From Solimonas_A sp035476855 (GTDB lineage Bacteria; Pseudomonadota; Gammaproteobacteria; Nevskiales; Nevskiaceae), in assembly GCA_035476855.1 (NCBI GenBank), contig DATILC010000323.1, positions 1 to 8,475 on the forward strand: DNA of 8,475 bases, in the 5' to 3' direction. The notes under the pieces were generated by a model. That model was not told the DNA's origin and searched no databases. It worked only from the letters and a program-made list of their open reading frames with translations. Shown piece after piece: positions 1 through 7,193 of this stretch. A program made the translations under genes and the position numbers. The first letter of the stretch is position 1, and each line of letters starts with the position of its first letter.

Positions 1-1010
1 GCGAACTCCTCGCCGCCATAGCGCGCCACCAGTTCCTCCGGGCGTTGCGCAAGGGCCAGCAGTTGCCGGGCGACGCGCCGCAGGCAGTCGTCGCCTTCGA
101 GATGGCCGTAGCGGTCGTTGTAGCGCTTGAAGAAATCCAGGTCGGCCATCAGCAGTGACAGCGGCTGGCGCTGGCGCAGCGCACGGTCCCAGCACTGCTG
201 CAGCTGGGTGTCGAACTGGCGGCGGTTGGGTATGCCGGTGAGACCGTCGAGGTTGGCCATGCGGCTCAGCCGCGCCTCGGCACGCTGGCGTTCGATCAGT
301 TCGGCATTGAGTGCGCTGTTGAGGTCGGCCAGGCGCTCGCCATGGCGGCGCTGGCGGTGATGGCCCAGGAGGAACAGGACGACGATGCCGCCGATCAGGG
401 CGCTGATCGCAGCGGCGAAGGCGCCGTAGCTGGACACGGTCTGCGACCAGGACGAGGCACCGATGTCCATCCCGAAGATCGCAATCACGCGGCCGTTGAC
501 GGGGTCGAGCACCGGCACCAGCACGCTGACCCACTGGCCCCAGCTGTCCTGGTAGGCGTCCTCGACCAGCGGCCAGCGCGTTTCCATCACCTGCAGCATG
601 CCGTCGATCTTTTCGTCGTAGACCTGGCCCGGCGGCGAATAATCCGGCGAGGACTCGGGCTCGGCGTCGGCCAGGAACACGAAGCGGCCCTGCTGGCGCC
701 GCATCAGGTAGACGAAGCGCAGCGAGGGATTGACCTGGCGGATGCGCGCCATCCGTGCGCGGGTGTGGCGAAACGCCTGCGTGCCGATGTCGGCGGCGCT
801 GCCGCGCAGGGTGGCGACGGCGGCAGGATCGAGACTGGCGGCCGCGGTGACCGCTACCGTGGTCAGCGCCTGCTTCTCCTGGCCGACGCCGTAGTCGACC
901 ATCGCACGGACGAACAGCAGGGAGCCGATCACCACTGCCAGCAGCGGCAGCGCATAGACCAGCACGGTCAGCCAGAACGGCAGTTCTGTGCGCTTGCCCC
1001 GATCCCCCAT
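1..1010 (-). CDS. Membrane-anchored sensory diguanylate cyclase (GGDEF), 3' end cut by window
   Basis: The minus frame reads 336 residues before leaving the window. TM1 lies at about 12-34 and TM2 at about 197-216. Between them is a periplasmic sensor of about 160 residues resembling the Cache/PAS-like ligand domains of such proteins. A short coiled linker (about 222-250) leads to a GGDEF domain: DGLTGIPNRR (255-264), metal Asp290 in MADLDFF, Asn298 and Asp307 at the guanine-binding positions, and GGEEF (332-336) at the window edge. Known family role: condensation of two GTP into cyclic di-GMP at the inner membrane in response to an external signal. The inhibitory I-site reads RPEE (323-326), not RxxD. 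I chose ATG 1010, which has a GGA about 9 bases upstream; an in-frame ATG at 1046 would add 12 residues. The gene follows darP in the same direction after 65 bases, so co-transcription is possible. The rest of the GGDEF domain, and any EAL domain, is outside the window. The signal sensed cannot be told. Confidence 0.93.
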   Translation of the reverse strand, partial: MGDRGKRTELPFWLTVLVYALPLLAVVIGSLLFVRAMVDYGVGQEKQALTTVAVTAAASLDPAAVATLRGSAADIGTQAFRHTRARMARIRQVNPSLRFVYLMRRQQGRFVFLADAEPESSPDYSPPGQVYDEKIDGMLQVMETRWPLVEDAYQDSWGQWVSVLVPVLDPVNGRVIAIFGMDIGASSWSQTVSSYGAFAAAISALIGGIVVLFLLGHHRQRRHGERLADLNSALNAELIERQRAEARLSRMANLDGLTGIPNRRQFDTQLQQCWDRALRQRQPLSLLMADLDFFKRYNDRYGHLEGDDCLRRVARQLLALAQRPEELVARYGGEEF

Positions 1011-1075
1011 GCCGGTTGTTCCGATCCTGGTCGTGCGGTCGGGCATCGATGATCGGGCGGCGGCGGTGGCTGTGG

Positions 1076-1621
1076 TCAGCCGGTCTGCAAGGCCGTACGA
1101 ACGGCCTGGAACAGCTCGCGGTAGTACGGCCCCTTGGTGCCGCCGCGGCCATGCTGTTCGTCATCGGACAGCTCAAAGCGGGCATTGGCCACCAGCCGGC
1201 GTAATGCCGGCGTGTCGCTGGCCGGATAGGCCGTGAGCAAGGCCTCCAGACCATTTTCGTCGGCCAGCAGGCGCTGGCGCCAGCGCTCGATCTCCTGCAG
1301 CGTCTGCACCGCTTGCGCCTGGCCCTGGCTGTACTCGATCAGGGCGCGGCGGAAGGCCTCGGAGTCCTCGTCGCGCAGCAGCTTGCCGACGAACTGCATG
1401 TGGCGACGCCGTGCTTCGCCCTGCTTCAGACGCTTGAACTCGGCCAGCGCCTCGCGCAGGCGATCGCTCATCGGCAGGGCGTCGACGCGGTCCTGCGGCA
1501 GCTCGCCGATGGCCATGCCCAGCTCCTGCAGGCTCAGCATGTCGCGCTTGACCTGCGACTTGCTGGGGCCGTCGAAGAACTCGTCGGGATCGAAATCGGG
1601 GTCTTTGCGGCGACGGGGCAT
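1076..1621 (-). CDS. darP: Ribosome biogenesis factor DarP (YjgA family)
   Basis: This 181-residue protein matches the YjgA/DarP family in length and in its ordered motifs: a basic MPRRRKDPDFDPDE start, PSKSQVKRDM (19-28), LQELG (31-35), RRRHMQFVGKLLR (71-83), IERWRQRLL (111-119) and a C-terminal GPYYRELFQ (164-172). In E. coli this cytoplasmic, highly charged helical protein associates with late 50S precursors and promotes large-subunit assembly. The open frame extends upstream to 1681, but those 20 residues are unlike the family and the homologous start is ATG 1621, so I use that. No clear Shine-Dalgarno precedes it. In E. coli the neighbour is pmbA; here a GGDEF gene lies downstream and a hydrolase gene upstream, both on the same strand. 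A strong hairpin at 1670-1697 separates darP from the hydrolase gene, so darP probably has its own promoter, though I could not pick out a convincing one. Confidence 0.93.
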   Translation of the reverse strand: MPRRRKDPDFDPDEFFDGPSKSQVKRDMLSLQELGMAIGELPQDRVDALPMSDRLREALAEFKRLKQGEARRRHMQFVGKLLRDEDSEAFRRALIEYSQGQAQAVQTLQEIERWRQRLLADENGLEALLTAYPASDTPALRRLVANARFELSDDEQHGRGGTKGPYYRELFQAVRTALQTG

Positions 1622-1669
1622 GGCAACGCTGGCTGAAGGGGCAGGCGCCCATTGTAACGCCCACGAACG

Positions 1670-1697
1670 GCAAGGCCCCACCGGGGCGGGGCCTTGC
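1670..1697 (-). terminator. GC-rich hairpin after the hydrolase gene, candidate terminator
   Basis: A perfect 10-bp stem, GCAAGGCCCC paired with GGGGCCTTGC, encloses an 8-base loop. It lies 18 bases past the hydrolase stop codon and before the darP start, where a terminator is expected. No T-run follows on the minus strand, so it is not a classic intrinsic terminator. It could be a U-less terminator or an mRNA-stabilising 3' hairpin. The stem is plain in the sequence; the function is inferred. Confidence 0.55.
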
Positions 1698-1715
1698 GCG
1701 TCACTGCGGGCGGTT

Positions 1716-3440
1716 TCAGTGCACGGTTTCGACCGCGCCCAGCACCGGCAGTTGCACCGAGCCGGACACCCGCACCGCCGGCAGCAGCGGGTTGCGCGGG
1801 ATGATCAGCGGGTACTGCGGCAGGCTGGCCTGGGTGACCAGCAGGTCGATGCGGTCGCCGGCATTGAGCTTCACCCCGATGCCGTTGAGCTCCAGCGTGT
1901 GGCTGCCGAAGCCGCGCACCGGGCGCACCTGGTCGCCGAGGATTTCCAGCTGCGAGGGCGCTCCGGAGCGGCTGTGTGCCAGCGACACGAAGACGAAGGC
2001 ATCGCTGGTGGAGACGCCCAGCGGCAGGCCGTCGGGCAGGCCCGGCACCGGCGCCGGGTTTTCCAGCACCAGGGTCGCGCTGGGGATGCCGGCGACCACG
2101 GTGCCGTCCTCGGTCGCGGTGTACAGCGGCACGCTGGTCAGCGCCACCGGCACCAGCAGCGGCACCAGCGTGGCCGGGACCTCGGCCGCAGTGCCGCCGG
2201 TCTTGATGCGGTCCACCACCACGCCCTCGGCATTGGAACCGAGGGTGATGCAGTGCTCCGGGAAGCCGGTGACGGCGGCGACCGCGGCCGGGTCGCGCTT
2301 GAGCTTGGCATCGAACCACTGCAGGCTCATCGCGCCGGCCTCATAAGGGCCGCAGCGCGACAGATCCAAGGGGCCGGAGAGGCCGCCCGAGATCAGGCCG
2401 ACGCCGCCCGGCAGCACATGGCCGACGTTGTAGGTGAACAGGCGGACATCGCCGCCGGCCGCGCTGAGGCACTCATGGTTGGCCTTGGCCTCGTTGAGGT
2501 TGAACAGCACGTCGTACATGCCCTGGAAGAACAGCGCATCGACCTTCGGCGGGTGTACGGCCGCGCGCTTGCCGGCCTGGGTGACGCCATCGCAGAAGTA
2601 GCGGTTGCTGTGGTAGCGCAGCATCGCGTTGTCTTCCTCGCTGTAGCGGTTGTCGGTGAGGCCGTGCTGCAGCACCGCGAGCGCCGCCGGGTCCATCTCC
2701 AGGCCGCTGCCGACTTCGCCGGCCGCGGTCAGCGCCAGGCCGTAGCCGGCCTTGGGGACGTCGCCGGCGCCGAGGCTGTAGCTGAGGTCGTACCAGGTGA
2801 TGCTCGGCACGATCGCGTCGAGGCGGCGGCGCGGATCGATGTTGTTGAGCATCAACTGGTAGCCGCCACCGTAGGAGCCGCCGTAGGCGCCGAGCAGCAG
2901 ATTGCCGTCGCGGCGCGCGGTCCAGTCGAGGTTGGCGTCGACCCAGTCGACCACCTGCAGCAGGTTGGGGCCGTCCTTGTCGGGGTCCATGATCGTGACC
3001 GTGCCGCTGGAGTTGCCGAAGCCACGCTGGTCGAAGGACACCACGCCGTAGCCAGCGTCGGTGTACTGCTTCGAGGTCTGGCCATCGGCGAGCGGCGTGC
3101 CGGCCGGGGCGGCGAAGTTGCGCATCGCCGCCGTGATGCGCGGGATCGAGAAGCCCGAGCCGTGCAGCAGCACCGGGTACTTCTGGCCGCCGACCAGTTC
3201 CGCCGGTTCATGCACCGTCAGGACGATCGTCTCGCCGTCGGCCGCCGTGAGGGTGACGTCGTAGCTGGTGCCGGCGCGCTGGCTGCCGGCGGCCGGGCCG
3301 GGGTGGCCCTGGCCATCGGGCGCGGGCAGGGGCGGCAGGTTGCCGTTGCCGTTTCCGGAACCACCGGAACCGCCACCGGCGCCGCAGGCGGCGAGCAACA
3401 GGCAGGACAGGCCCGTCAGGGCCATCGCGCAGGGTTTCAT
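1716..3440 (-). CDS. Lipoprotein alpha/beta hydrolase, CocE/NonD (peptidase S15-like) family
   Basis: 574 residues. The N-terminus is a lipoprotein signal with lipobox LAAC and lipidated Cys19; Gly at +2 suggests the outer membrane by the usual sorting rule. A flexible Gly/Ser/Asn/Pro linker follows (20-55). The alpha/beta-hydrolase fold shows VLLHGSG (90-96), SFDQRGFGNSSG (135-146), the nucleophile elbow GGSYGG (187-192, Ser189), the probable acid Asp310 in FQGMYDVLF and the probable base His341 in GHVLPGG. A beta-rich C-terminal region (about 400-574) fits the jelly-roll domain of the S15/CocE family. Family members hydrolyse esters, amides or X-Pro peptides; the substrate here cannot be told. 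Start ATG 3440 is set by the strong GAGGAG six bases upstream and by the signal peptide, although the frame is open to 3530. The gene is divergent from the secretin-like gene with 116 bases between them, so the two may share regulation. Confidence 0.88.
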   Translation of the reverse strand: MKPCAMALTGLSCLLLAACGAGGGSGGSGNGNGNLPPLPAPDGQGHPGPAAGSQRAGTSYDVTLTAADGETIVLTVHEPAELVGGQKYPVLLHGSGFSIPRITAAMRNFAAPAGTPLADGQTSKQYTDAGYGVVSFDQRGFGNSSGTVTIMDPDKDGPNLLQVVDWVDANLDWTARRDGNLLLGAYGGSYGGGYQLMLNNIDPRRRLDAIVPSITWYDLSYSLGAGDVPKAGYGLALTAAGEVGSGLEMDPAALAVLQHGLTDNRYSEEDNAMLRYHSNRYFCDGVTQAGKRAAVHPPKVDALFFQGMYDVLFNLNEAKANHECLSAAGGDVRLFTYNVGHVLPGGVGLISGGLSGPLDLSRCGPYEAGAMSLQWFDAKLKRDPAAVAAVTGFPEHCITLGSNAEGVVVDRIKTGGTAAEVPATLVPLLVPVALTSVPLYTATEDGTVVAGIPSATLVLENPAPVPGLPDGLPLGVSTSDAFVFVSLAHSRSGAPSQLEILGDQVRPVRGFGSHTLELNGIGVKLNAGDRIDLLVTQASLPQYPLIIPRNPLLPAVRVSGSVQLPVLGAVETVH

Positions 3441-3556
3441 GGACTCTCCTCGAACTGCTTTGGAATAATGATTCATCGAGTCTGCCCTCGGTCCCCTGGC
3501 CTGGCATTGGCCGCCGCGCCGCGGGATCATCCGATTCCGCCAAGTCCGGAGTGCCG
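3441..3556. promoter_or_regulatory. Divergent intergenic region, hydrolase / secretin-like gene
   Basis: The 116 bases between two divergent starts must hold promoters for both genes. The hydrolase side has a strong ribosome-binding site, GAGGAG, at about 3447-3452 on the minus strand. The only A/T-rich patch is around 3463-3475 (AATAAT at 3464-3469 on plus; CATTAT on minus), a possible -10 on either strand, but no good -35 sits at the right distance. On the plus side GGAG at 3548-3551 is five bases before GTG 3557. No operator palindrome is obvious. Confidence 0.4.
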
Positions 3557-4330
3557 GTGAACCTGCGCCGCCTGATCCTGCTGATCTGCCTGTTGCCGCT
3601 GACCACGCTGGCCCAGTCGCGGCTGGAGGTGATCGACCTGCGCTACCGCAGCCCGCAGGAACTGCTGCCTTTGCTGCGGCCGCTGGTGGAGCCCGAGGGC
3701 AGCGTCAGTGCCTGGGAGAACCAGCTGGTGGTGCGAGCTACGCCGGCGCAGCTGGCCGAGCTGCGGCAGCTGCTCGAGCAACTGGACCGGGCGCCGCGAC
3801 AGCTGCTGATCTCGGTGCGCCAGGGTGGTGTCGCCGACAGCAGGCAGCAATCCGCCGGCGTCGGCGGGGTCTATCGTGACGGCGAGGCCGAGCTGGAGCT
3901 GCGGCTACGCGACCGCAGCAGCCATGGCGACAGCAGCGCCAGCCAGCAGCTGCGGGTGGAGGAAGGGCGCGAGGCGCAGCTGATGGTGGGGCAGTCTCGG
4001 CCCTACAGCCGTAGCTGGCGCCGGCCCGATGGGGTGATCGTGCAGCAGACCGAAACCGTCAGCGGCGGCAGCGGCATCACCGTGCTGCCGCGCCTGCAGG
4101 GCGATCGCGTGCAGCTGGAAATCCATGCGCAGCAGCAGTTGCCAGGCACCGGCGGCGTGGCCAGCGTGCAGCGGACCAGCAGCATCGTCAGCGGCCGGCT
4201 CGGCGAGTGGTTCGAGATCGGCGGCGCCGTGCAGCAGGCTTCGCAGTCCTCGCAGGGCATCCTCTACGGCGGCACTGCCAGTGCCAGCAGCAGCGGCAGC
4301 GTCATGGTGCGGGTCGATCTGCTGCCCTGA
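3557..4330 (+). CDS. Exported secretin-like protein with secretin N-type domain
   Basis: 257 residues. A Sec signal peptide (basic MNLRR, then a Leu-rich core) is likely cleaved after Ala19. Residues 23-88 have the secretin N / NolW-like pattern: LEVIDLRYRSPQELLPLLRP, then NQLVVRATPAQLAELRQLL, then the LD.APRQLLISV ending seen in PilQ, GspD and type III secretins. Residues 132-226 (VEEGREAQLMVGQ, GITVLPRLQGDRVQLEI, GEWFEIGG) resemble parts of the secretin C-terminal beta domain. The tail is rich in Ser and Gly and ends in a beta strand. Full secretins are usually more than twice as long, so this is more likely a periplasmic or outer-membrane accessory protein than a complete pore; that is inference. 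GTG 3557 has GGAG five bases upstream; GTG 3551 in the same frame overlaps that motif and is less likely. No type II secretion or pilus gene is nearby. Confidence 0.83.
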   Translation: MNLRRLILLICLLPLTTLAQSRLEVIDLRYRSPQELLPLLRPLVEPEGSVSAWENQLVVRATPAQLAELRQLLEQLDRAPRQLLISVRQGGVADSRQQSAGVGGVYRDGEAELELRLRDRSSHGDSSASQQLRVEEGREAQLMVGQSRPYSRSWRRPDGVIVQQTETVSGGSGITVLPRLQGDRVQLEIHAQQQLPGTGGVASVQRTSSIVSGRLGEWFEIGGAVQQASQSSQGILYGGTASASSSGSVMVRVDLLP

Positions 4331-4361
4331 GAGCCGGTTCCGCGGGCGGTGCCCCGGTCTC
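4329..4361. terminator. Imperfect hairpin between convergent genes, possible bidirectional terminator
   Basis: GAGAGCCGG (4329-4337) can pair with CCGGTCTC (4354-4361), with one bulged base. The stem overlaps the stop codons of the two convergent genes. It lacks a T-run on either strand, so the terminator role is tentative. Confidence 0.28.
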
Positions 4362-5190
4362 AGCCTTCGGCGACCGAGTTCTCGCGCGGCGCGGTGGCCT
4401 GCCCGGAGAGGAAGGCGCTGTCGATGCGATGGCGCTGTGGTTTCTCCGGGTCGATGAACACCGGCAGCTGGCGCATGCGACGCAGCCGCTGCGGGTCCGC
4501 CGCGAGCGGTTCGGTCTCGTAGAAGTACTCGATGCCGGAGCGGCTGTCCTTCCAGCGTGCGCGTATCACGTAATGCAGGCCGAGTTCGCGCTGCACGGCA
4601 GGGTCAAAGGCATCGCGCGCCCGGCCGCCCTGCGTCAGCGTGGTCTGGCCGTCGCGATGCTCCAGCGACAGGCTGCCGACACCGCGCGGCAGTTTCCCCA
4701 GCACCAGTTCCGGCCGCAGGTCGATCACCTCCGCCATCACCCGCGAGCCGCCGCTGTCGAGACGGCCGCGGTCGCGCCGCCGGAATCCGCCGCCGAGGAA
4801 CAACAGCGGCAGCGAGAAGAAGCCGCCGAACACACCCAGCAGCAGCGGGAACAGCCAGTTGTCGATGAAGATGTCCAGCCGTGCATCCTGCGGCTGCTCC
4901 GGGTCATACCAGACGCGGATATGGTCGCCCTCGCGGTAGTTCTTGTGCAGGTCGGAGCCGGCGCTCTCCACCTGGCGCAGGGTATCGCCGGCGCGGAACT
5001 CCACCACCAGCGCCGGCACGTCGCCGGTGACGGCCATCACCACACCCACGGCCTCCTTGGCGAAGGCGCGGTCCCACAGCGCACTGCCGAGCAGCCAGGC
5101 GGCGCCGAGCAGGCAGGGCAGGGAAATGGCCAGCAGGATGCGCCGCATGCCGCGGTCCATGTCGTGGCTGGCGCGCTCGAAGGTATCCAT
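4360..5190 (-). CDS. Two-TM membrane protein of DUF3592 type
   Basis: 276 residues with TM segments at about 17-38 and 112-135. The loop between them (about 45-110) carries the DUF3592 pattern: a V.G.V.AVTGDVPALVVEF strand pair, then YREGDHIRVWYDPEQPQDARL (85-105). The second half (about 150-276) is soluble and holds a related pattern, RARWKDSRSGIEYFYET followed by VFIDPEKPQRHRID (244-257), which suggests an internal duplication. DUF3592 proteins are integral membrane proteins of unknown function, so no reaction can be assigned. By charge the N-terminal tail (Arg16, Arg17) and the RRRDRGR stretch after TM2 are probably cytoplasmic, which puts the DUF3592 loop in the periplasm. ATG 5190 is the longest start; ATG 5160 and 5148 are in frame and none has a strong Shine-Dalgarno. 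The gene is convergent with the secretin-like gene and divergent from the flavoenzyme gene. Confidence 0.85.
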   Translation of the reverse strand: MDTFERASHDMDRGMRRILLAISLPCLLGAAWLLGSALWDRAFAKEAVGVVMAVTGDVPALVVEFRAGDTLRQVESAGSDLHKNYREGDHIRVWYDPEQPQDARLDIFIDNWLFPLLLGVFGGFFSLPLLFLGGGFRRRDRGRLDSGGSRVMAEVIDLRPELVLGKLPRGVGSLSLEHRDGQTTLTQGGRARDAFDPAVQRELGLHYVIRARWKDSRSGIEYFYETEPLAADPQRLRRMRQLPVFIDPEKPQRHRIDSAFLSGQATAPRENSVAEG

Positions 5191-5300
5191 GGCTGACAGC
5201 CTAGCGCGCTTGACGGAAATCCGGGTTGTCTCGTCCGTTTGCGCTATCGTCAGCTCAGCTTGCGTTCTGCAACACTGCGGCGAACCGGAGTGAACTGAAC
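5191..5300. promoter_or_regulatory. Divergent intergenic region, DUF3592 gene / flavoenzyme gene
   Basis: These 110 bases separate two divergent starts. On the plus strand TTGACG (5210-5215) matches a -35 at five of six bases, but nothing TATAAT-like lies 16-18 bases on; TATCGT (5245-5250) is too far. GGAG at 5287-5290 is the likely ribosome-binding site for ATG 5301, with a rather long spacing of 10 bases. No operator palindrome is evident. Confidence 0.35.
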
Positions 5301-7163
5301 ATGGATGATCGCCTGCCCTTGACCCGTCGCCAGGTCCTGGCTGCCGCGGGCGCCACCGCGGTCAGTGCCTCCGCCGGTGCTGCGCTGCTGCCGCCGCTGG
5401 ACCGGACCTATGACGTGATCGTGGTGGGCGGCGGCGGTGCCGGCCTGTCGGCGGCGCTGGGCGCCAAGCGTGCCGACCCGAAGGCGAAGGTGCTGCTGCT
5501 GGAAGCCAAGACCACGCCTGGCGGCACCAGCTTCCGCTCCGGCGGACGCCTGTGGATTCCCAACAATGCCGATCTGCGTGCCGGCGGCCTCAGCGATCCG
5601 CGCGACATGGCGCTGCGCTACATGGCGAAGCTGTCCTACCCGGATCGCTACAACGCTGCCCACCCGCTGCTGGGCCTGGAGCCGCGCCACCACGCGCAGC
5701 TGTCCGCCTACTACGACCAGGGCGCGGACATGCTCGACTGGTATCGCAGCACCGGGTTGATGCCCTGGGAAGCAGAGCGCGGCGCGCAGCTGCCGATTGC
5801 CAACGATCCGCTGTCGCTCAACGGTGTGTTCGCACCGGACTATCACCCGGAGCTGGAAGAAAACGTGCCGAAGCGCGGCCGCAGCATCATCCCGCGCCAT
5901 TTCGATCCGACGCTGCTGACCACCAGCGGCAGCCAGATCGCGATTCCCAACTACGGCGCCTCGATCGCCGGCATCGACCTGGTCGCCTGGCTGCAGTACG
6001 GCTGCCTGAGCAAGGGCGTGACCATGCTGCCCAACCACCGCGTCACCGACGTCACGGTGCAGCGCTCCGGCGCGCGGCTGCGCGTCGACGGCGTGCGGGT
6101 GCGCGTCGAGGCGGAAGGCATCGGCCTGCTGCCGGAGATGGTCTACAAGGCGCGCCGCGGCGTGATCTTCGCCAGCGGCGGCTACTCCAAGAATCCCTCG
6201 CGCCTGGCCGCCAACTTCCAGGGCAACCGCGCCTTCACCGGCGGCGGCTGCGCCGTCACCAGCGCGCAGGGCGACCTGGTCGACATGGCCGAGCGCCACG
6301 GCTTCCAGCTGGAGAACATGGGGCAGGCCTGGTTCATCCAGAACCTCTACGAGCAGTACAAGCTCGATCCGGACAGCCTGGCGATTCCCAACTACCTGCT
6401 GTTCCAGTCCTACTGGCCCAACGGCGACTCGATGATCATGGTCAACCGCAAGGGCCGCCGCGTGGTCAACGAGAAGACCAACTACCACGACCGCACGCAG
6501 GTGCATTTCAAGCCGGACAACCGCTTCCTGGTCAGCATCTTCGACAGCCATACGCTGACCCGCTTCGCCGGTGTCGGCGGCCATGTGACGCCGCTGGCCA
6601 ACACCCTGATCGGTCCGGCGGCGACGCCGGAGGCACTGCGCAAGCAGATCCTGCAGCGCTTCAGCCGCGATCCGCAGACCAAGGCCTTCGGCCTGTCCGC
6701 CGACTTCGCCGCGCAGCTCGACGCCACGCTGGCACGCTTCAATGGTTTCGCCCGCAGCGGCGTGGACGCCGATTTCCATCGCGGCGAGCAGCCGATCGAC
6801 ATCTGGTGGCACACGTTCTGCCTGACTTTCCAGGGCGTCAACGCCGGCCCGGTCCAGGACTGCATCTCCGCCAACGTCGACGAGAACGGCGAGCGTTATC
6901 CCAATCCGACGATGCGTCCGCTCAAGGCGCCGTACTACGCGGTGATCCTCAGTTCCGGCCTGCAGGACACCAACGGCGGCCCGGCGATCGACGAGCACGG
7001 TCGCATCCTCGATACCGCCGGCCAGCCGGTGGAAGGCCTCTACGGCGCCGGCAACTGCATCGCCTCGCCGGCCGGCAAGGGCTACTGGGGTGCGGGCGGC
7101 ACGCTGGGGCCGGCCGTGGTGTTCGGCCACATTGCCGGCCGGCACGCGGCGAACCGCGTGTGA
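5301..7163 (+). CDS. Tat-exported FAD-dependent oxidoreductase, fumarate reductase / 3-ketosteroid dehydrogenase-like
   Basis: 620 residues. The N-terminus is a twin-arginine signal: LTRRQVLAAAG (7-17, Arg9-Arg10) and an Ala-rich core, so the enzyme should be exported folded with FAD. The Rossmann motif DVIVVGGGGAGLSAA (38-52) ends in Glu68, which should bind the ribose. GGTSFRSGGRLWIPNN (74-89) matches the FAD-binding stretch of the fumarate reductase/succinate dehydrogenase flavoprotein superfamily. The C-terminal FAD segment is GLYGAGNCIASPAGKGYWGAGGTLGPA (579-605). Tyr595 and Gly599 line up with the Tyr-x-x-x-Gly pair that promotes keto-enol tautomerisation in 3-ketosteroid delta-1-dehydrogenases. 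The cap (about 240-500) is more divergent. There is no haem CxxCH motif and no FMN-binding domain. The substrate is unknown: a steroid or an enone/enoate are both possible. ATG 5301 is chosen because it begins the Tat signal; the frame is open from 5226. It has no redox partner gene nearby. Confidence 0.88.
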   Translation: MDDRLPLTRRQVLAAAGATAVSASAGAALLPPLDRTYDVIVVGGGGAGLSAALGAKRADPKAKVLLLEAKTTPGGTSFRSGGRLWIPNNADLRAGGLSDPRDMALRYMAKLSYPDRYNAAHPLLGLEPRHHAQLSAYYDQGADMLDWYRSTGLMPWEAERGAQLPIANDPLSLNGVFAPDYHPELEENVPKRGRSIIPRHFDPTLLTTSGSQIAIPNYGASIAGIDLVAWLQYGCLSKGVTMLPNHRVTDVTVQRSGARLRVDGVRVRVEAEGIGLLPEMVYKARRGVIFASGGYSKNPSRLAANFQGNRAFTGGGCAVTSAQGDLVDMAERHGFQLENMGQAWFIQNLYEQYKLDPDSLAIPNYLLFQSYWPNGDSMIMVNRKGRRVVNEKTNYHDRTQVHFKPDNRFLVSIFDSHTLTRFAGVGGHVTPLANTLIGPAATPEALRKQILQRFSRDPQTKAFGLSADFAAQLDATLARFNGFARSGVDADFHRGEQPIDIWWHTFCLTFQGVNAGPVQDCISANVDENGERYPNPTMRPLKAPYYAVILSSGLQDTNGGPAIDEHGRILDTAGQPVEGLYGAGNCIASPAGKGYWGAGGTLGPAVVFGHIAGRHAANRV

Positions 7164-7193
7164 GGGCTGCTTAGCCGAAAAGCAACAGATCAG

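Noticed and set aside
342..1052. A 236-codon plus-strand frame opposite the GGDEF gene
   Set aside because: The minus strand encodes a clear TM-sensor-GGDEF protein over the same bases.
3356..3372. Short direct repeat CCGGAACC in the linker of the hydrolase
   Set aside because: It is explained by coding for the Gly/Ser-rich linker and is too short to suggest another role.
1233..3560. A 775-codon open frame on the plus strand
   Set aside because: It runs antisense across darP and the hydrolase gene, which both have clear family motifs. Its product is an Arg/Ala/Gln/His-rich sequence without recognisable domains, as expected for a shadow frame in GC-rich DNA.
4207..5196. A 329-codon plus-strand frame opposite the DUF3592 gene
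   Set aside because: Composition is typical of an antisense shadow; the minus-strand product has TM segments and conserved motifs.
5250..7145. A 631-codon open frame on the minus strand
   Set aside because: It is antisense to the flavoenzyme gene, with low-complexity Ala/Val/Arg/His composition and no domain; it is a shadow of high third-position GC.
5552..7174. A 540-codon plus-strand frame overlapping the flavoenzyme
   Set aside because: Its product is Arg/Pro/Gln-rich with no motif, whereas the overlapping frame encodes a full FAD protein.
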